Assembly: GCA_052143655.1 (NCBI GenBank)
Contig: JBKQSL010000260.1
Coordinates: forward strand, 1 to 33,904
Origin: CAVSUR01 sp052143655
Lineage (GTDB): Bacteria > Actinomycetota > Actinomycetes > Streptosporangiales > Streptosporangiaceae
Reading direction: 5' to 3'
DNA: 33,904 nucleotides
Shown here: positions 1 to 8,549 of the stretch, in pieces
Position numbering within the stretch: position 1 is the first letter of the stretch
Layout: every line of letters begins with the position of its first letter
Position numbers and translations under genes: made by a program
Notes under the pieces: generated by a model
The model's input: the letters and a program-made list of their open reading frames with translations, nothing else
Databases searched by the model: none
What the model was told of the DNA's origin: nothing

Positions 1-1422
1 CCGCGCGATGCCGAAGAACGGGGATCGCAGGCCGATCCGGGCGGCCAGCATCACGACCAGGCCAGCGCCGGTCACGCCGGCCAGGGACCAGTTCTGCGCC
101 GCCGGGGCGGCCTGCACCGACCGGACGATTACCCAGCCCAGGAACGCCGCCGCCGACAGCGGCAGGATGCCGAGGGTCAGCGCGGCCCAGGGCCGGGCGA
201 AGATCCGCCGCCGGTAGTAGGTGACGGCAGCCAGGGCGGTGAGGATGTAGAAGCTGGCGTACAGCAGCCCGGTGATGTCGATCACGTCGGTGAAGGCGTT
301 CTGCACCGAGGTGCTGAGCAGGTAGCACCACGTCAGCATGATCAGGACCGCGCCGGACAGGACGCTGGCGGCAACCGGGGTCGCGAACCGCCGGGACACG
401 TCGGCCAGCACCGGCGGCAGCACCCGGTGGCTGGCCATCCCGTACAGGATCCGGGCGGTGAGCACGATCCCGGTACCGGTGGCGGCGATCACCGACAGGG
501 CCAGCGCGACCGCGGCCGCCCGGGCTCCGGCGCTGCCGCCCAGGACCTGGCCGATGTAGACCAGCCCGGAGGCTGCGTGCGCCTGCAGCCGGCGCGGCGA
601 GACGACCCCCTGCAGGCCTACCTGGGACAGGGTGAACAGCACAGCCGAGACCGCCACCGCGATGACCGCGGCCCGGCCGGGGTTGACCCGGCGGTGCTTG
701 ACTTCCTCGTTGACGTACAGGGTGCCGTCCCAGCCGCTGTACATGAACACCGCCAGCAGGAACCCGCCGGACAGGCTGGACCGGCCGCCGATCCCGCCGA
801 GGCTGAACCAGGACAGGCTGACCGGGAAGGTGCCGGCCCGGTGGCCGAGCACCGCGGCCAGGCCCCAGACGGCCAGGGTGATCAGGATCGCGTACTCGGC
901 CACCCCGATGGCCACCTGGGTGCGCGCGGTCAGCCGGATGCCGGCCACCGCGATCGCCAGCATGACCAGGGCGATCGTGGTGGCGATGCCGAGGTTCGGC
1001 CAGGTGCTGGTGGTCGGTGCGCCGAACACCGCCAGTACCGACGGGCCGAGCACGACGACCGGGCTGAGCGTCCCGATGAGCGTGCCGGCGGCCATCAGCC
1101 AGCCGGCCATGAAGCCCAGGTAGGGGTTGACCGCCCGGCCTACCCACTCGAAGGAGGCGCCGCAGTTGGCGTTCCACAGGTTCAGCCGCCGGTAGGCGTT
1201 GGCGATGACCAGCATCGGCAGCGCGGTGAGGATGAGCACCACCGCCCCGCCGTAGGCAGCCGTCGCGGCGAGGGCTGCGAGCGTCAGCCCGACGGAGACC
1301 GACGGCCCGACGGTGGCTAAGCCGATCAGGGTGTCCTGCGCGACGCTGATCGCGTCCGGCTCCAGCCGGCCTCCGGCGGCGGTCCTGGGCGCCGCGCTGA
1401 TAACGGGCAACTGGTCGGCCAT
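1..1422 (-). CDS. APC-superfamily amino acid/amine permease (3' end off window)
   Basis: This is a polytopic inner-membrane transporter of the amino acid-polyamine-organocation superfamily. Reading the complement from the ATG at 1422 gives 474 codons open to the window edge, so the C-terminus is missing. The product begins MADQLPVISAAPR and has about a dozen hydrophobic stretches. Family-like features include a small polar segment after the first helices (NANCGASFEWVGRAVNPYLG) and a later R-I-L-Y-G-M-A motif followed by LPPVLADVSRRFATPVAA, typical of the loop after TM8 in APC carriers. A purine-rich GAGAGGA lies about 9 bases upstream. It is divergent from fhs, and the shared intergenic region carries two inverted repeats. 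The substrate cannot be read from sequence. The folate/methylamine context suggests an amino acid or quaternary amine (inference). Confidence 0.85.
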   Translation of the reverse strand, partial: MADQLPVISAAPRTAAGGRLEPDAISVAQDTLIGLATVGPSVSVGLTLAALAATAAYGGAVVLILTALPMLVIANAYRRLNLWNANCGASFEWVGRAVNPYLGFMAGWLMAAGTLIGTLSPVVVLGPSVLAVFGAPTTSTWPNLGIATTIALVMLAIAVAGIRLTARTQVAIGVAEYAILITLAVWGLAAVLGHRAGTFPVSLSWFSLGGIGGRSSLSGGFLLAVFMYSGWDGTLYVNEEVKHRRVNPGRAAVIAVAVSAVLFTLSQVGLQGVVSPRRLQAHAASGLVYIGQVLGGSAGARAAAVALALSVIAATGTGIVLTARILYGMASHRVLPPVLADVSRRFATPVAASVLSGAVLIMLTWCYLLSTSVQNAFTDVIDITGLLYASFYILTALAAVTYYRRRIFARPWAALTLGILPLSAAAFLGWVIVRSVQAAPAAQNWSLAGVTGAGLVVMLAARIGLRSPFFGIAR

Positions 1423-1556
1423 CCCGGAATTCCTCTCAGTTCTGGCGGAACTCGTCACGACACCGCGACTGCCGTGCCGCGCCGGTGCCTGCCACGAGCG
1501 GCGCGCGGCGCTGGCTCCGCCCTGCGGACAGGCCATCCCGGCAGCGCCAAACCTAC

Positions 1557-1575
1557 TATGCCGTGACATGGCATA
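1557..1575. promoter_or_regulatory. Inverted repeat, possible operator
   Basis: TATGCC and GGCATA form perfect 6-base arms around a 7-base spacer. The geometry (19 bases, 6-7-6) is the same as the AGTTCC/GGAACT repeat upstream of mttB, though the arms differ. It lies in the divergent permease/fhs region, 135 bases upstream of the permease start. It could bind a dimeric regulator. No direct evidence exists. Confidence 0.35.
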
Positions 1576-1718
1576 ACAGGGTTAGTCACGCAAAGGCCGC
1601 ACTATCAGGTCAGATCCCGCGCCGCGCTCCGGCGGCCGCTGAGGCCGAAGGATCCGCCGGACCGGCCGCGGTGCCACTGGCCGGCTGGTCGTCCGGGCTG
1701 GTACAGGCCCGCGTGTCA

Positions 1719-1740
1719 GCACTGACTCGACGTTCAGTGC
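1719..1740. promoter_or_regulatory. Inverted repeat upstream of fhs, possible operator
   Basis: GCACTGA and TCAGTGC are perfect 7-base arms separated by 8 bases. The repeat sits just upstream of the TAGACT -10-like hexamer (1747-1752). A dimer bound here would overlap the expected -35 region of the fhs promoter. The assignment is positional only. Confidence 0.4.
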
Positions 1741-1847
1741 CCGCGATAGACTGATGATCAAGCTGGACATGGATGACTTCGCCCGGATTGCGAGCTGACC
1801 CTGACAGCTCACGCCGACCGCCGCCGCCGGACTCAAAGGAGCGCCCG

Positions 1848-3545
1848 ATGGCTTTTCCCTCTGATCTCGACATTGCCCGGCAAGCTCAGCTCAAGCCCAT
1901 CGACGGCATCGCCAGCGAGATCGGCCTCGGCCCGCACCTGCTGGAGCCGTACGGCGAGCAGGTCATGAAGATCAAGCTGGCCGCCATCGAAGAGCTCGCC
2001 GACGCCCCGAAGGCGAAGTACGTCGTGGTCACCGCGATCACCCCGACCCCGCTGGGCGAGGGCAAGACCACCACCACCGTCGGTCTCGGCCAGGGCTTCA
2101 AGCACATCGGCAAGCGGGCCACCATCGCGATCCGGCAGCCGTCGATGGGCCCTACCTTCGGCATCAAGGGCGGCGCCGCCGGCGGCGGCTACAGCCAGGT
2201 GGTGCCGATGGAGATGCTCAACCTGCACCTGACCGGTGACATGCACGCGGTCACCGCAGCGCACAACCTGCTGGCCGCGATGATCGACAATCACCTCCAC
2301 CAGGGCAACGAGCTTGGCCTGGATCTCAACGAGATCACCTGGCGCCGGGTGCTGGACGTCAACGACCGCGCGCTGCGCAATATCGTTATCGGCCTAGGTC
2401 CGCGGGCCGACGGGGTAACGCGGCAGACCGGGTTCGACATCACCGCCGCCTCCGAGGTCATGGCCACTCTGGGCCTGTCTACATCGCTGGCCGACCTGCG
2501 CGAGCGACTCGGCCGCACGGTCGTCGGCTACACGTCCTCCGGCTTCCCGGTCACCGCCGAGCAGCTGCAGGCGGCGGGGTCGATGGCGGTGATCCTGCGC
2601 GAGGCCATCAAGCCGAACCTGATGCAGACCCTGGAGAACACCCCGGTGCTCGTGCACACCGGGCCGTTCGGCAACATCGCGACCGGCAATTCCTCGGTCG
2701 TGGCCGATCTGATCGGCATCAAGACCGGTGATTACCTCATTACCGAGGCCGGGTTCGGCGCCGACATGGGCGCCGAACGGTTCTTCAACATCAAGTGCCG
2801 CACGTCCGGCCTGCAGCCAGCCGCGGCCGTGGTGGTGGCGACGGTCCGTGCGCTGAAGGCGCACTCGGGCAAGTACAAGATCGTCGCCGGGCGGCCGCTG
2901 CCGCCGGAGCTGCTCGCCGAGAACCCCGACGACGTGCTGGCCGGGGCCGCGAACCTGCGCAAGCAGATCGAGAACGTGCGGCTGCACGGTGTCACCCCGG
3001 TGGTGGCGATCAACGCGTTCCCCGGTGATCACCCCAGCGACCTGGCCGCGGTGCGCGCCATCGCTGACGAGGCCGGCGTGCGCCGCGCGGTCTGCACGAA
3101 CTTCGCCGACGGCGGCCGCGGCGCGGCCGAGCTGGCCGAGGCCGTCGCCGAGGCCGTCGCCGAGCCGAGCCAGTTCGCACTGCTGTACCCGGATGATGCG
3201 CCGCTGCGGGAGAAGATCGAGATGATCGCCACCCGGGTGTACGGCGCCGGCGGCGTCAGCTACTCAGCTCAGGCGGCCAGGCAGATCGATACCTACGAGC
3301 GCGCTGGGTTCGGCCGCCTGCCGATCTGCGTGGCCAAGACGCACCTGTCGATCTCCTCCGACCCGGCGCTCAAGGGCGCGCCGACCGGCTGGACGCTGCC
3401 GGTGCGCGAGGTGCGCGCCGCGGTGGGAGCCGGGTTCGTGTACCCGATCTGCGGTGACATGCGCACGATGCCGGGGCTGTCGTCGCACCCGGCGGCGGCG
3501 CGCATCGACATCGACGCGGACGGGCAGATCGTCGGCCTGTCCTGA
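1848..3545 (+). CDS. fhs: Formate--tetrahydrofolate ligase
   Basis: This cytosolic enzyme makes 10-formyl-THF from formate, THF and ATP. The reaction is reversible, so in C1-oxidising organisms it can run towards formate and ATP. The protein has 565 residues, close to the usual 555-560. The P-loop TPTPLGEGKTTTT is at about residues 66-77, and the family segments around RQPSMGPTFGIKGGAAGGG and DLTGDMHA-like (HLTGDMHAVTAAHNL) follow. The ATG at 1848 was chosen because AAAGGAG lies just upstream and the product then begins MAFPSDLDIARQ; an in-frame extension back to 1773 looks non-coding. A 12-base tandem repeat near 3135-3158 encodes the AEAV-AEAV stretch. It stands alone as a transcription unit, but the same window holds a cyclohydrolase-like protein and a methyl-THF:corrinoid methyltransferase, so a C1-folate role is well supported. 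Confidence 0.97.
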   Translation: MAFPSDLDIARQAQLKPIDGIASEIGLGPHLLEPYGEQVMKIKLAAIEELADAPKAKYVVVTAITPTPLGEGKTTTTVGLGQGFKHIGKRATIAIRQPSMGPTFGIKGGAAGGGYSQVVPMEMLNLHLTGDMHAVTAAHNLLAAMIDNHLHQGNELGLDLNEITWRRVLDVNDRALRNIVIGLGPRADGVTRQTGFDITAASEVMATLGLSTSLADLRERLGRTVVGYTSSGFPVTAEQLQAAGSMAVILREAIKPNLMQTLENTPVLVHTGPFGNIATGNSSVVADLIGIKTGDYLITEAGFGADMGAERFFNIKCRTSGLQPAAAVVVATVRALKAHSGKYKIVAGRPLPPELLAENPDDVLAGAANLRKQIENVRLHGVTPVVAINAFPGDHPSDLAAVRAIADEAGVRRAVCTNFADGGRGAAELAEAVAEAVAEPSQFALLYPDDAPLREKIEMIATRVYGAGGVSYSAQAARQIDTYERAGFGRLPICVAKTHLSISSDPALKGAPTGWTLPVREVRAAVGAGFVYPICGDMRTMPGLSSHPAAARIDIDADGQIVGLS

Positions 3546-3562
3546 AACCGGGGGCCGCTTGC

Positions 3563-4531
3563 TCAGCCGGCTGTGAGCTCGGCACACAGCCGGGACAGCA
3601 GGCTGAACGCCGGCTTGGCGGAGTAGTCGTCACGCAGGACGCCGAACCGGCTGAACAGGCTGTCCCCGCGGCTGTCCGCGTCGCGCAGCGTGAACAGCTC
3701 CCAGTGCGTGACATTCAGTTCCGCGCGCAGCCCGGACGCGGTCCTGATGACGGCTTCCAGCACCAGCGCCTGCTGATCCTCGCTGCGGCCGGGGCCTGTC
3801 GGCCAGCCGTTCTCGCAGATCCTGATCGGGACCTGCGGGCCGATCCCGGCAGCGCTCAGGTCACGTCCCCGGAAGGTGCGCAGCAGCCACCCCACGGCAC
3901 CCGGCAGCTGGTCTGCCGTCATCGGCGGCCCGAACACGTCCGGGTACATGTCGATCCCGGCGTAGTCGACAGCGGCAGCGAAATCGGCACCGCCCAGGTC
4001 ACGCACGTCCCGCCAGAACCCGCTCGCGGCCGGGTCCACCTCGGGGGCCACGGCGAAGCCGATCGCCGCCGTCGCGCTGCGCTCTGCCTTGACCTCGGCG
4101 GCGCGCAGCACGCCCCGCACCAGCGCCGCCCGCGCGCCCGGGAAGGCGCCGTCGGCGGCGTCCGGGATGCCCGTCAGGTTCGCCTCGCCGGTGACCTGGA
4201 TCGCGGCCAGCGACCGGCCGTGCTCGGCTACCACCCGGCCGACGAACGAGGCCCACCCGTCGACGTCGCCGGCCGGGTCCCGGTAGCACAGCACCAGGTC
4301 CCAGGGCGTGCCGTCGGCGGCCAGGCGCCGGACGTGGCGCAGGGCCTCGCCGGTCCCGGCGGGCCCCGGCCAGGTCACGTACATCCGCGGCAGCCACGCC
4401 GGCCCGGCGCCGCGCAGCTCCTCCAGCGCCCGCTCAATGGCCGCGTAGTTGTCGGGCGGCCCGGACACCACCCCGCCGGGGGCGCCGGCCAGGCCTAGCG
4501 GGAACACGCCGAAGGCAAGCGGAGGGGTCAC
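3563..4531 (-). CDS. Glycoside hydrolase, clan GH-A-like TIM barrel
   Basis: The 322-residue product starts with GTG (VTPPLAFGVFPLG). It looks like a single TIM-barrel glycosidase domain without a signal peptide. The likely acid/base glutamate is Glu116 in QVTGEANLTG, and the likely nucleophile is Glu240 in RICENGWPTG, about 124 residues apart on strands consistent with beta-4 and beta-7. The C-terminal HWELFTLRDADS...FGVLRDDYSAKPAF segment is typical of actinobacterial GH5/GH39-like hypothetical proteins. Substrate is unknown. It converges on fhs with a 17-base gap and is divergent from the GMC oxidoreductase. No obvious link to methylamine metabolism. The GTG start has only a weak AGGGT upstream. 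Confidence 0.7.
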   Translation of the reverse strand: MTPPLAFGVFPLGLAGAPGGVVSGPPDNYAAIERALEELRGAGPAWLPRMYVTWPGPAGTGEALRHVRRLAADGTPWDLVLCYRDPAGDVDGWASFVGRVVAEHGRSLAAIQVTGEANLTGIPDAADGAFPGARAALVRGVLRAAEVKAERSATAAIGFAVAPEVDPAASGFWRDVRDLGGADFAAAVDYAGIDMYPDVFGPPMTADQLPGAVGWLLRTFRGRDLSAAGIGPQVPIRICENGWPTGPGRSEDQQALVLEAVIRTASGLRAELNVTHWELFTLRDADSRGDSLFSRFGVLRDDYSAKPAFSLLSRLCAELTAG

Positions 4532-4686
4532 CGGGCGACCCTAGCCCGCCAGGCCCGGCCGGATCCAGCAAACCGTCCGGTGCGATCCCCGGTCCGGCCG
4601 TCAGCGGCGCTCCTGCGACGAGCCCCGCGAGCGGGCCCGATATAGGCTCGCAAAGGCAGATCAGCTACCGCGACCGGGGTGATGTG

Positions 4687-6357
4687 ATGGCGCCAGCGCC
4701 GTACGACTTCGTCATCATCGGGGGCGGCTCGGCGGGCTGCGCGCTGGCCAGCCGGCTGTCCGCCGACCCGGCGAACCGGGTGCTCGTGCTGGAGGCGGGG
4801 CGGCCGGACTACCGGTGGGATGTGTTCATCCACATGCCCGCGGCACTGACGATGCCGATCGGCAGCCGGTTCTACGACTGGCGGTACGAGTCCGAGCCCG
4901 AGGCGCACATGAACGGGCGGCGCATCTACCACGCCCGGGGCAAGGTGCTCGGCGGCTCCAGCAGCATCAACGGGATGATCTTCCAGCGCGGCAACCCGAT
5001 GGACTACCAGCGCTGGGCCGCCGACCCCGGCATGGCCGACTGGGATTACCCGCACTGCCTGCCGTATTTCAAGCGCATGGAGAACTGCCTGGCGGGCGGC
5101 GACGAGTACCGGGGCACCGACGGCCCGCTGGTGCTGGAGCGCGGACCGGCCACGAACCCCTTGTTCCGCGCCTTCTTTACCGCCGCCCAGCAGGCCGGCT
5201 ACCCGCTCACTAATGACGTGAACGGCTACCGGCAGGAAGGCTTCGCGCCGTTCGACCGCAACGTGCACCGCGGCCGCCGCCTGTCTGCCGCCCGGGCGTA
5301 CCTGCACCCGGTGATGTCCCGGCCCAACCTCACCGTGGCCTGCCGGGTCTTCGTCACCAAGATCATCTTCCAGGGCACTCGCGCGGCCGGGGTGGAGTTC
5401 GTCCGGGGCGGGGCGGTGCAGCGGGTCCGGGCCGGCGAGATCATCCTGTCCGGCGGTGCGATCAACACGCCGCAGCTGCTCCAGCTGTCCGGCGTCGGCA
5501 ACGCGCACCAGCTCCGCGAGCTCGGCATCGGCCCGGTCGCGGACCTGCCCGGCGTCGGCGAGAACCTGCAGGACCACCTGGAGGTCTACGTCCAGTACGC
5601 GTGCAAGCAGCCGGTCTCGGTGGCGCCCGCGCTGAAGTGGCGCAACCGGCCGGGCGTCGGCGCGCGCTGGCTGTTCCTGCGCTCGGGGCCCGGCGCCACC
5701 AACCACTTCGAGGGCGGCGGCTTCGCGCGCAGCAACGACGAGGTGGCCTACCCGAACCTGATGTTCCACTTCCTGCCGATCGCCATCCGCTACGACGGCT
5801 CGCAGCCGGCCGGCGGGCACGGCTACCAGGTGCACATCGGGCCGATGTACTCCGACTCGCGCGGCTTCGTGCGGATCCGCTCGACCGACCCGGCGGAGCA
5901 CCCGGCGCTGCGGTTCAACTACCTGTCCACCCCCACCGACCAGCGCGAGTGGGTGGAGGCCATCGGCGTCGCCCGGCACATCCTGAGCCAGCCCGCCCTC
6001 GACCCGTTCAACGCCGGCGAGATCTCGCCGGGGCCCGGCGTGGCCACCGACGAGCAGATCCTGGACTGGGTGCGGCGGGACGGGGAGACCGCCCTGCACC
6101 CGTCCTGCACGGCCAGGATGGGGACTGGCGAGGACGCGGTCGTGGACCCGGCCACCATGCGGGTGCACGGCCTGGACGGGCTGCGCGTGGTGGACGCCTC
6201 CGTCATGCCCTACGTCACCAATGCCAACATCTACGCGCCGGTGATGATGATCGCCGAGAAATCGGCGGACCTGATCCTCGGCAACACCCCGCTGCCGCCG
6301 TCGAGCGTCCCCTTCTACCAGCATCCGCAGATCCCCGCGGCCGCGCCGGACGACTGA
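4687..6357 (+). CDS. GMC family oxidoreductase, choline dehydrogenase-like
   Basis: This flavoprotein belongs to the glucose-methanol-choline family and resembles choline dehydrogenase (BetA), which oxidises choline to betaine aldehyde. The 556-residue length matches BetA. The Rossmann FAD motif VIIGGGSAGCALASRL is at residues 9-24, with LVLEAG beyond it. The GMC signature ARGKVLGGSSSINGMIFQRG follows at about residue 80. The second signature, SGGAINTPQLLQLSGVG, is near residue 257. The active-site region is ALHPSCTARMG (His471), and TNANIYAPVMMIAEK (Asn512/Asn514) closes the fold. I chose ATG 4687, with GGGGTG about 6 bases upstream; GTG 4684 is possible. Other GMC alcohols are possible substrates. 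An aldehyde dehydrogenase 2 kb away would suit a choline-to-betaine route. Confidence 0.85.
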   Translation: MAPAPYDFVIIGGGSAGCALASRLSADPANRVLVLEAGRPDYRWDVFIHMPAALTMPIGSRFYDWRYESEPEAHMNGRRIYHARGKVLGGSSSINGMIFQRGNPMDYQRWAADPGMADWDYPHCLPYFKRMENCLAGGDEYRGTDGPLVLERGPATNPLFRAFFTAAQQAGYPLTNDVNGYRQEGFAPFDRNVHRGRRLSAARAYLHPVMSRPNLTVACRVFVTKIIFQGTRAAGVEFVRGGAVQRVRAGEIILSGGAINTPQLLQLSGVGNAHQLRELGIGPVADLPGVGENLQDHLEVYVQYACKQPVSVAPALKWRNRPGVGARWLFLRSGPGATNHFEGGGFARSNDEVAYPNLMFHFLPIAIRYDGSQPAGGHGYQVHIGPMYSDSRGFVRIRSTDPAEHPALRFNYLSTPTDQREWVEAIGVARHILSQPALDPFNAGEISPGPGVATDEQILDWVRRDGETALHPSCTARMGTGEDAVVDPATMRVHGLDGLRVVDASVMPYVTNANIYAPVMMIAEKSADLILGNTPLPPSSVPFYQHPQIPAAAPDD

Positions 6358-6377
6358 GCGCCAGCCGTCCGGCCCGC

Positions 6378-6411
6378 GGCACCGTCTGCCTGGCGGCACC
6401 GTCTGCCCGGC
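6378..6411. repeat. 17-base tandem duplication
   Basis: Two adjacent copies of GGCACCGTCTGCC(T/C)GGC differ at one base. They lie in the 84-base gap between the GMC oxidoreductase and the decarboxylase. A partial third copy (CTGCCTGGC) follows. It could be a slippage product. No function is evident. Confidence 0.7.
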
Positions 6412-6441
6412 AGTGCTGCCTGGCCCGCGCCGGGGATGATC

Positions 6442-7911
6442 ATGCACACTGAGCGGGTGACCGACACGACGCTCCCCGGCCCCCGTGACCCGCGCGGCCT
6501 GGCCGCGGACAGCCCGCTGCTGGCGGCTTGGCTCTCGTTCACCGGCCAGGCCGCCGCCGGGAAGCTGGTCCCGATGAGCGTGCCCGGGCACAAGCAGCGG
6601 CAAGACCTGGTTGGCGAGGTGATCGCCGGCGACGCCCCGTTGTACGGCGGCCTGGACACGATCAAGCACGCCGACCACCTGCTCGGGGAGGCGCAGGACC
6701 GCGCTGCCGCGCTGTGGGGCGCCGGCTGGTGCCGGTTCTCGGTGGCCGGCTCCACGCACGGCAACCAGGCGCTGGCCCTGGCGGCGGGCGCGCCCGGCCA
6801 GAAGATCGTGGTGACCAGGACGCTGCACCGCTCGCTGCTGCTCGGCCTGGTGCTGGCCGGGCTCACCCCGGTGTGGGTGCGCCCCGACGTCGACCCGGCG
6901 ACCGGGCTGCCGCGCGCTGTCGCCGTCGCCACCGTGGCCGCGGCGCTGGCCGCGCACCCGGACGCCTGCGCGGTGTTCCTCGGCGACCCGTCCTACGTCG
7001 GCACCACCGGCGACCTGGCCGGGCACGCCGCGGTCGCGCACCAGGCCGGGGTGCCGCTGCTGGTCGATGCCGCCTGGGCCGCGCACCTGGGCTTCCACCC
7101 GGACCTGCCGCAGCACGCGATCGCCGCGGGTGCCGACGCGATGGTGACGAGCGCGCACAAGGCGCTGCCCGCCTGCACCCAGGGCGCGCTGGTGCTGGCC
7201 CGCACCGGGCGGCTGGAACCCGCGCGGCTGGACCGGGCGTTCGAGGCCACGCACACCACCAGTCCGGCCGGCTCGATCATGGCGTCCATCGACGCGGCCC
7301 GCGCGCTGCTGGCCCGCGACGGCAAGGACCTGTGCGCCCGGCTGCTGCGCGTGGTCGCGGCGGCGAAGGACCGGCTGCGCCAGCTCCCCGGCATCGACGT
7401 GCTCGACGGCCCGGGCGTCGAGCCAACCAAGCTGGTGGTGCTGCTGGCCGAGACCGGGGCGCACGGCTACGCGGTCGAGGCCGACCTGATCGCCGCCGGG
7501 ATGCCGGTCGAGCAGGCTGACCGGGACACGATCATCCCGATCGTGACCCTGGCCGACGACGAGGAGCAGATGACGGCCTTCACCACCGAGCTGGCGGCTG
7601 CGGTCGAGCGGCACCGCGGGCGGCCGCGGCGGCCGGTCGCGGCGGTGGCCTGGACGGTCGAGCCGCAGGCCGTGCTGCCGCCGCGGGAGGCGTTCTTCGC
7701 GCCGAACCAGACCGTCCCGGCCGATGCCGCCGTCGGCCGGGTCAGCGCCGAGCTGATCGCCCCGTACCCGCCAGGGGTGCCGGTGCTGGCGCCCGGCGAG
7801 CTGATCACCAGTGCGGCGCTGGAGGCGCTGCGCGAGGTCGCCGCCGACGGCGGCCGCATCGCCTACGCCGCCGACCCGACCCTGGCCACCGTGCAGGTCG
7901 TCCGCGACTAA
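6442..7911 (+). CDS. Orn/Lys/Arg decarboxylase-family PLP enzyme
   Basis: This is a fold-type I PLP enzyme of the basic amino acid decarboxylase family (major domain and C-terminal domain), about 489 residues, cytosolic. The N-terminal VPMSVPGHKQ motif, the SVAGSTHGN loop and the PLP lysine in TSAHKALPACTQGAL are all recognisable. The usual DEAHGAH motif before the lysine reads DAAWAAH, so the Glu and the first His are replaced; this may change substrate use. The C-terminal APYPPGVPVLAPGE segment is typical. ATG 6442 has GGGGAT about 4-9 bases upstream; ATG 6436 and GTG 6457 are alternatives. It could make a polyamine or act on another amino acid. It converges with the cyclodeaminase-like gene with stop codons overlapping. 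Confidence 0.85.
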   Translation: MHTERVTDTTLPGPRDPRGLAADSPLLAAWLSFTGQAAAGKLVPMSVPGHKQRQDLVGEVIAGDAPLYGGLDTIKHADHLLGEAQDRAAALWGAGWCRFSVAGSTHGNQALALAAGAPGQKIVVTRTLHRSLLLGLVLAGLTPVWVRPDVDPATGLPRAVAVATVAAALAAHPDACAVFLGDPSYVGTTGDLAGHAAVAHQAGVPLLVDAAWAAHLGFHPDLPQHAIAAGADAMVTSAHKALPACTQGALVLARTGRLEPARLDRAFEATHTTSPAGSIMASIDAARALLARDGKDLCARLLRVVAAAKDRLRQLPGIDVLDGPGVEPTKLVVLLAETGAHGYAVEADLIAAGMPVEQADRDTIIPIVTLADDEEQMTAFTTELAAAVERHRGRPRRPVAAVAWTVEPQAVLPPREAFFAPNQTVPADAAVGRVSAELIAPYPPGVPVLAPGELITSAALEALREVAADGGRIAYAADPTLATVQVVRD

Positions 7912-8549
7912 CCCGGCCGAGCGCCGCCGGACGAGTCCATGGCGGCGGCGTGCCGGGAGATCTCGCTCAGCTGGCGGCGGGCCCGGGCGGGCCGCTCGTC
8001 ACCGGGCAGGCCGGCCAGGTTGATGTCGACGAGCACGGCGGCGGACCGGGCGCCGGCCTCGGCCAGCAGCGCGGCGGTGACCACGTCGCCGCGCAGGCTC
8101 GGGTTCCCGGCCGCCGCCAGCCGGGCGGCCAGCCCGGCCGCCTGGCCGGCCAGTTCCACGATCTGCATCGGGATGTCGGCGGCCGCCGACAGCGCCTCCG
8201 GGAGCCCGGCGGCGGCGCGGCGGGCGGCCAGCACGCGCCGGTAGATGTCGGCGTCCGCCTGCATCAGCGCGGCGGCACGCTCGCTGAGCTGCCGGGCCGC
8301 TGCGGCAGCCTGCCCGGCCTGCGCCGGGCCGAGCTGGCGGGCCGACAGGCCCGCGGCCATCGCGCACAGGCCCGCGGCCGTCGCGACGGCAAGGGCTGCG
8401 GCCCCGCCGCCGCTGGGCGCCGGCTGGGCAGACCCGAGAGCGAGCAGAAAGTCGCGGACCGTGAGGTCCGCGACATCGCCCCGGCTCGCGCCGCCGAGGC
8501 CGGCCCCGCCCTGGCCCGCACGGGCCTGGCCGCTGCTGGGCTCGGTCAT
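7908..8549 (-). CDS. Cyclodeaminase/cyclohydrolase family protein (FTCD-C/FchA-like)
   Basis: The 213-residue product matches the all-helical formiminotransferase-cyclodeaminase C-terminal family. Members act as formimino-THF cyclodeaminase or, as FchA of acetogens and purine fermenters, methenyl-THF cyclohydrolase. The diagnostic PAPSGGGAAALAVATAAGL segment is at about residues 42-60, after VRDFLLALGS. A second family block, AGNPSLRGDVVTAALLAEAGARSA, is near residues 146-169. The ATG at 8549 overlaps the aldehyde dehydrogenase stop (ATGA, 8546-8549), so the two are probably co-translated. If it is a cyclohydrolase it would make 10-formyl-THF, the substrate for Fhs running backwards. The exact reaction is inferred. 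Confidence 0.85.
   Translation of the reverse strand: MTEPSSGQARAGQGGAGLGGASRGDVADLTVRDFLLALGSAQPAPSGGGAAALAVATAAGLCAMAAGLSARQLGPAQAGQAAAAARQLSERAAALMQADADIYRRVLAARRAAAGLPEALSAAADIPMQIVELAGQAAGLAARLAAAGNPSLRGDVVTAALLAEAGARSAAVLVDINLAGLPGDERPARARRQLSEISRHAAAMDSSGGARPG

Larger units (their letters stand above)
1423..1847. other. Divergent intergenic region, permease/fhs
   Basis: This 425-base gap separates two divergent genes and should hold both promoters. I see two inverted repeats, at 1557-1575 and 1719-1740, and a possible -10 box TAGACT at 1747-1752 facing fhs. I found no convincing gene and no riboswitch core that I recognise. Confidence 0.6.

Noticed and set aside
1754..1798. A 14-codon frame (MIKLDMDDFARIAS) upstream of fhs that could be a leader peptide
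   Set aside because: Its ATG lies 1 base from the predicted -10 box, so it would not be in the transcript from that promoter, and it has no ribosome site.
4528..7614. A 1028-codon open frame on the minus strand across the GMC and decarboxylase genes
   Set aside because: It is antisense to two well-supported genes, is rich in Arg, Gly and His, and has no recognisable motif. It is the usual shadow frame of GC-rich DNA.
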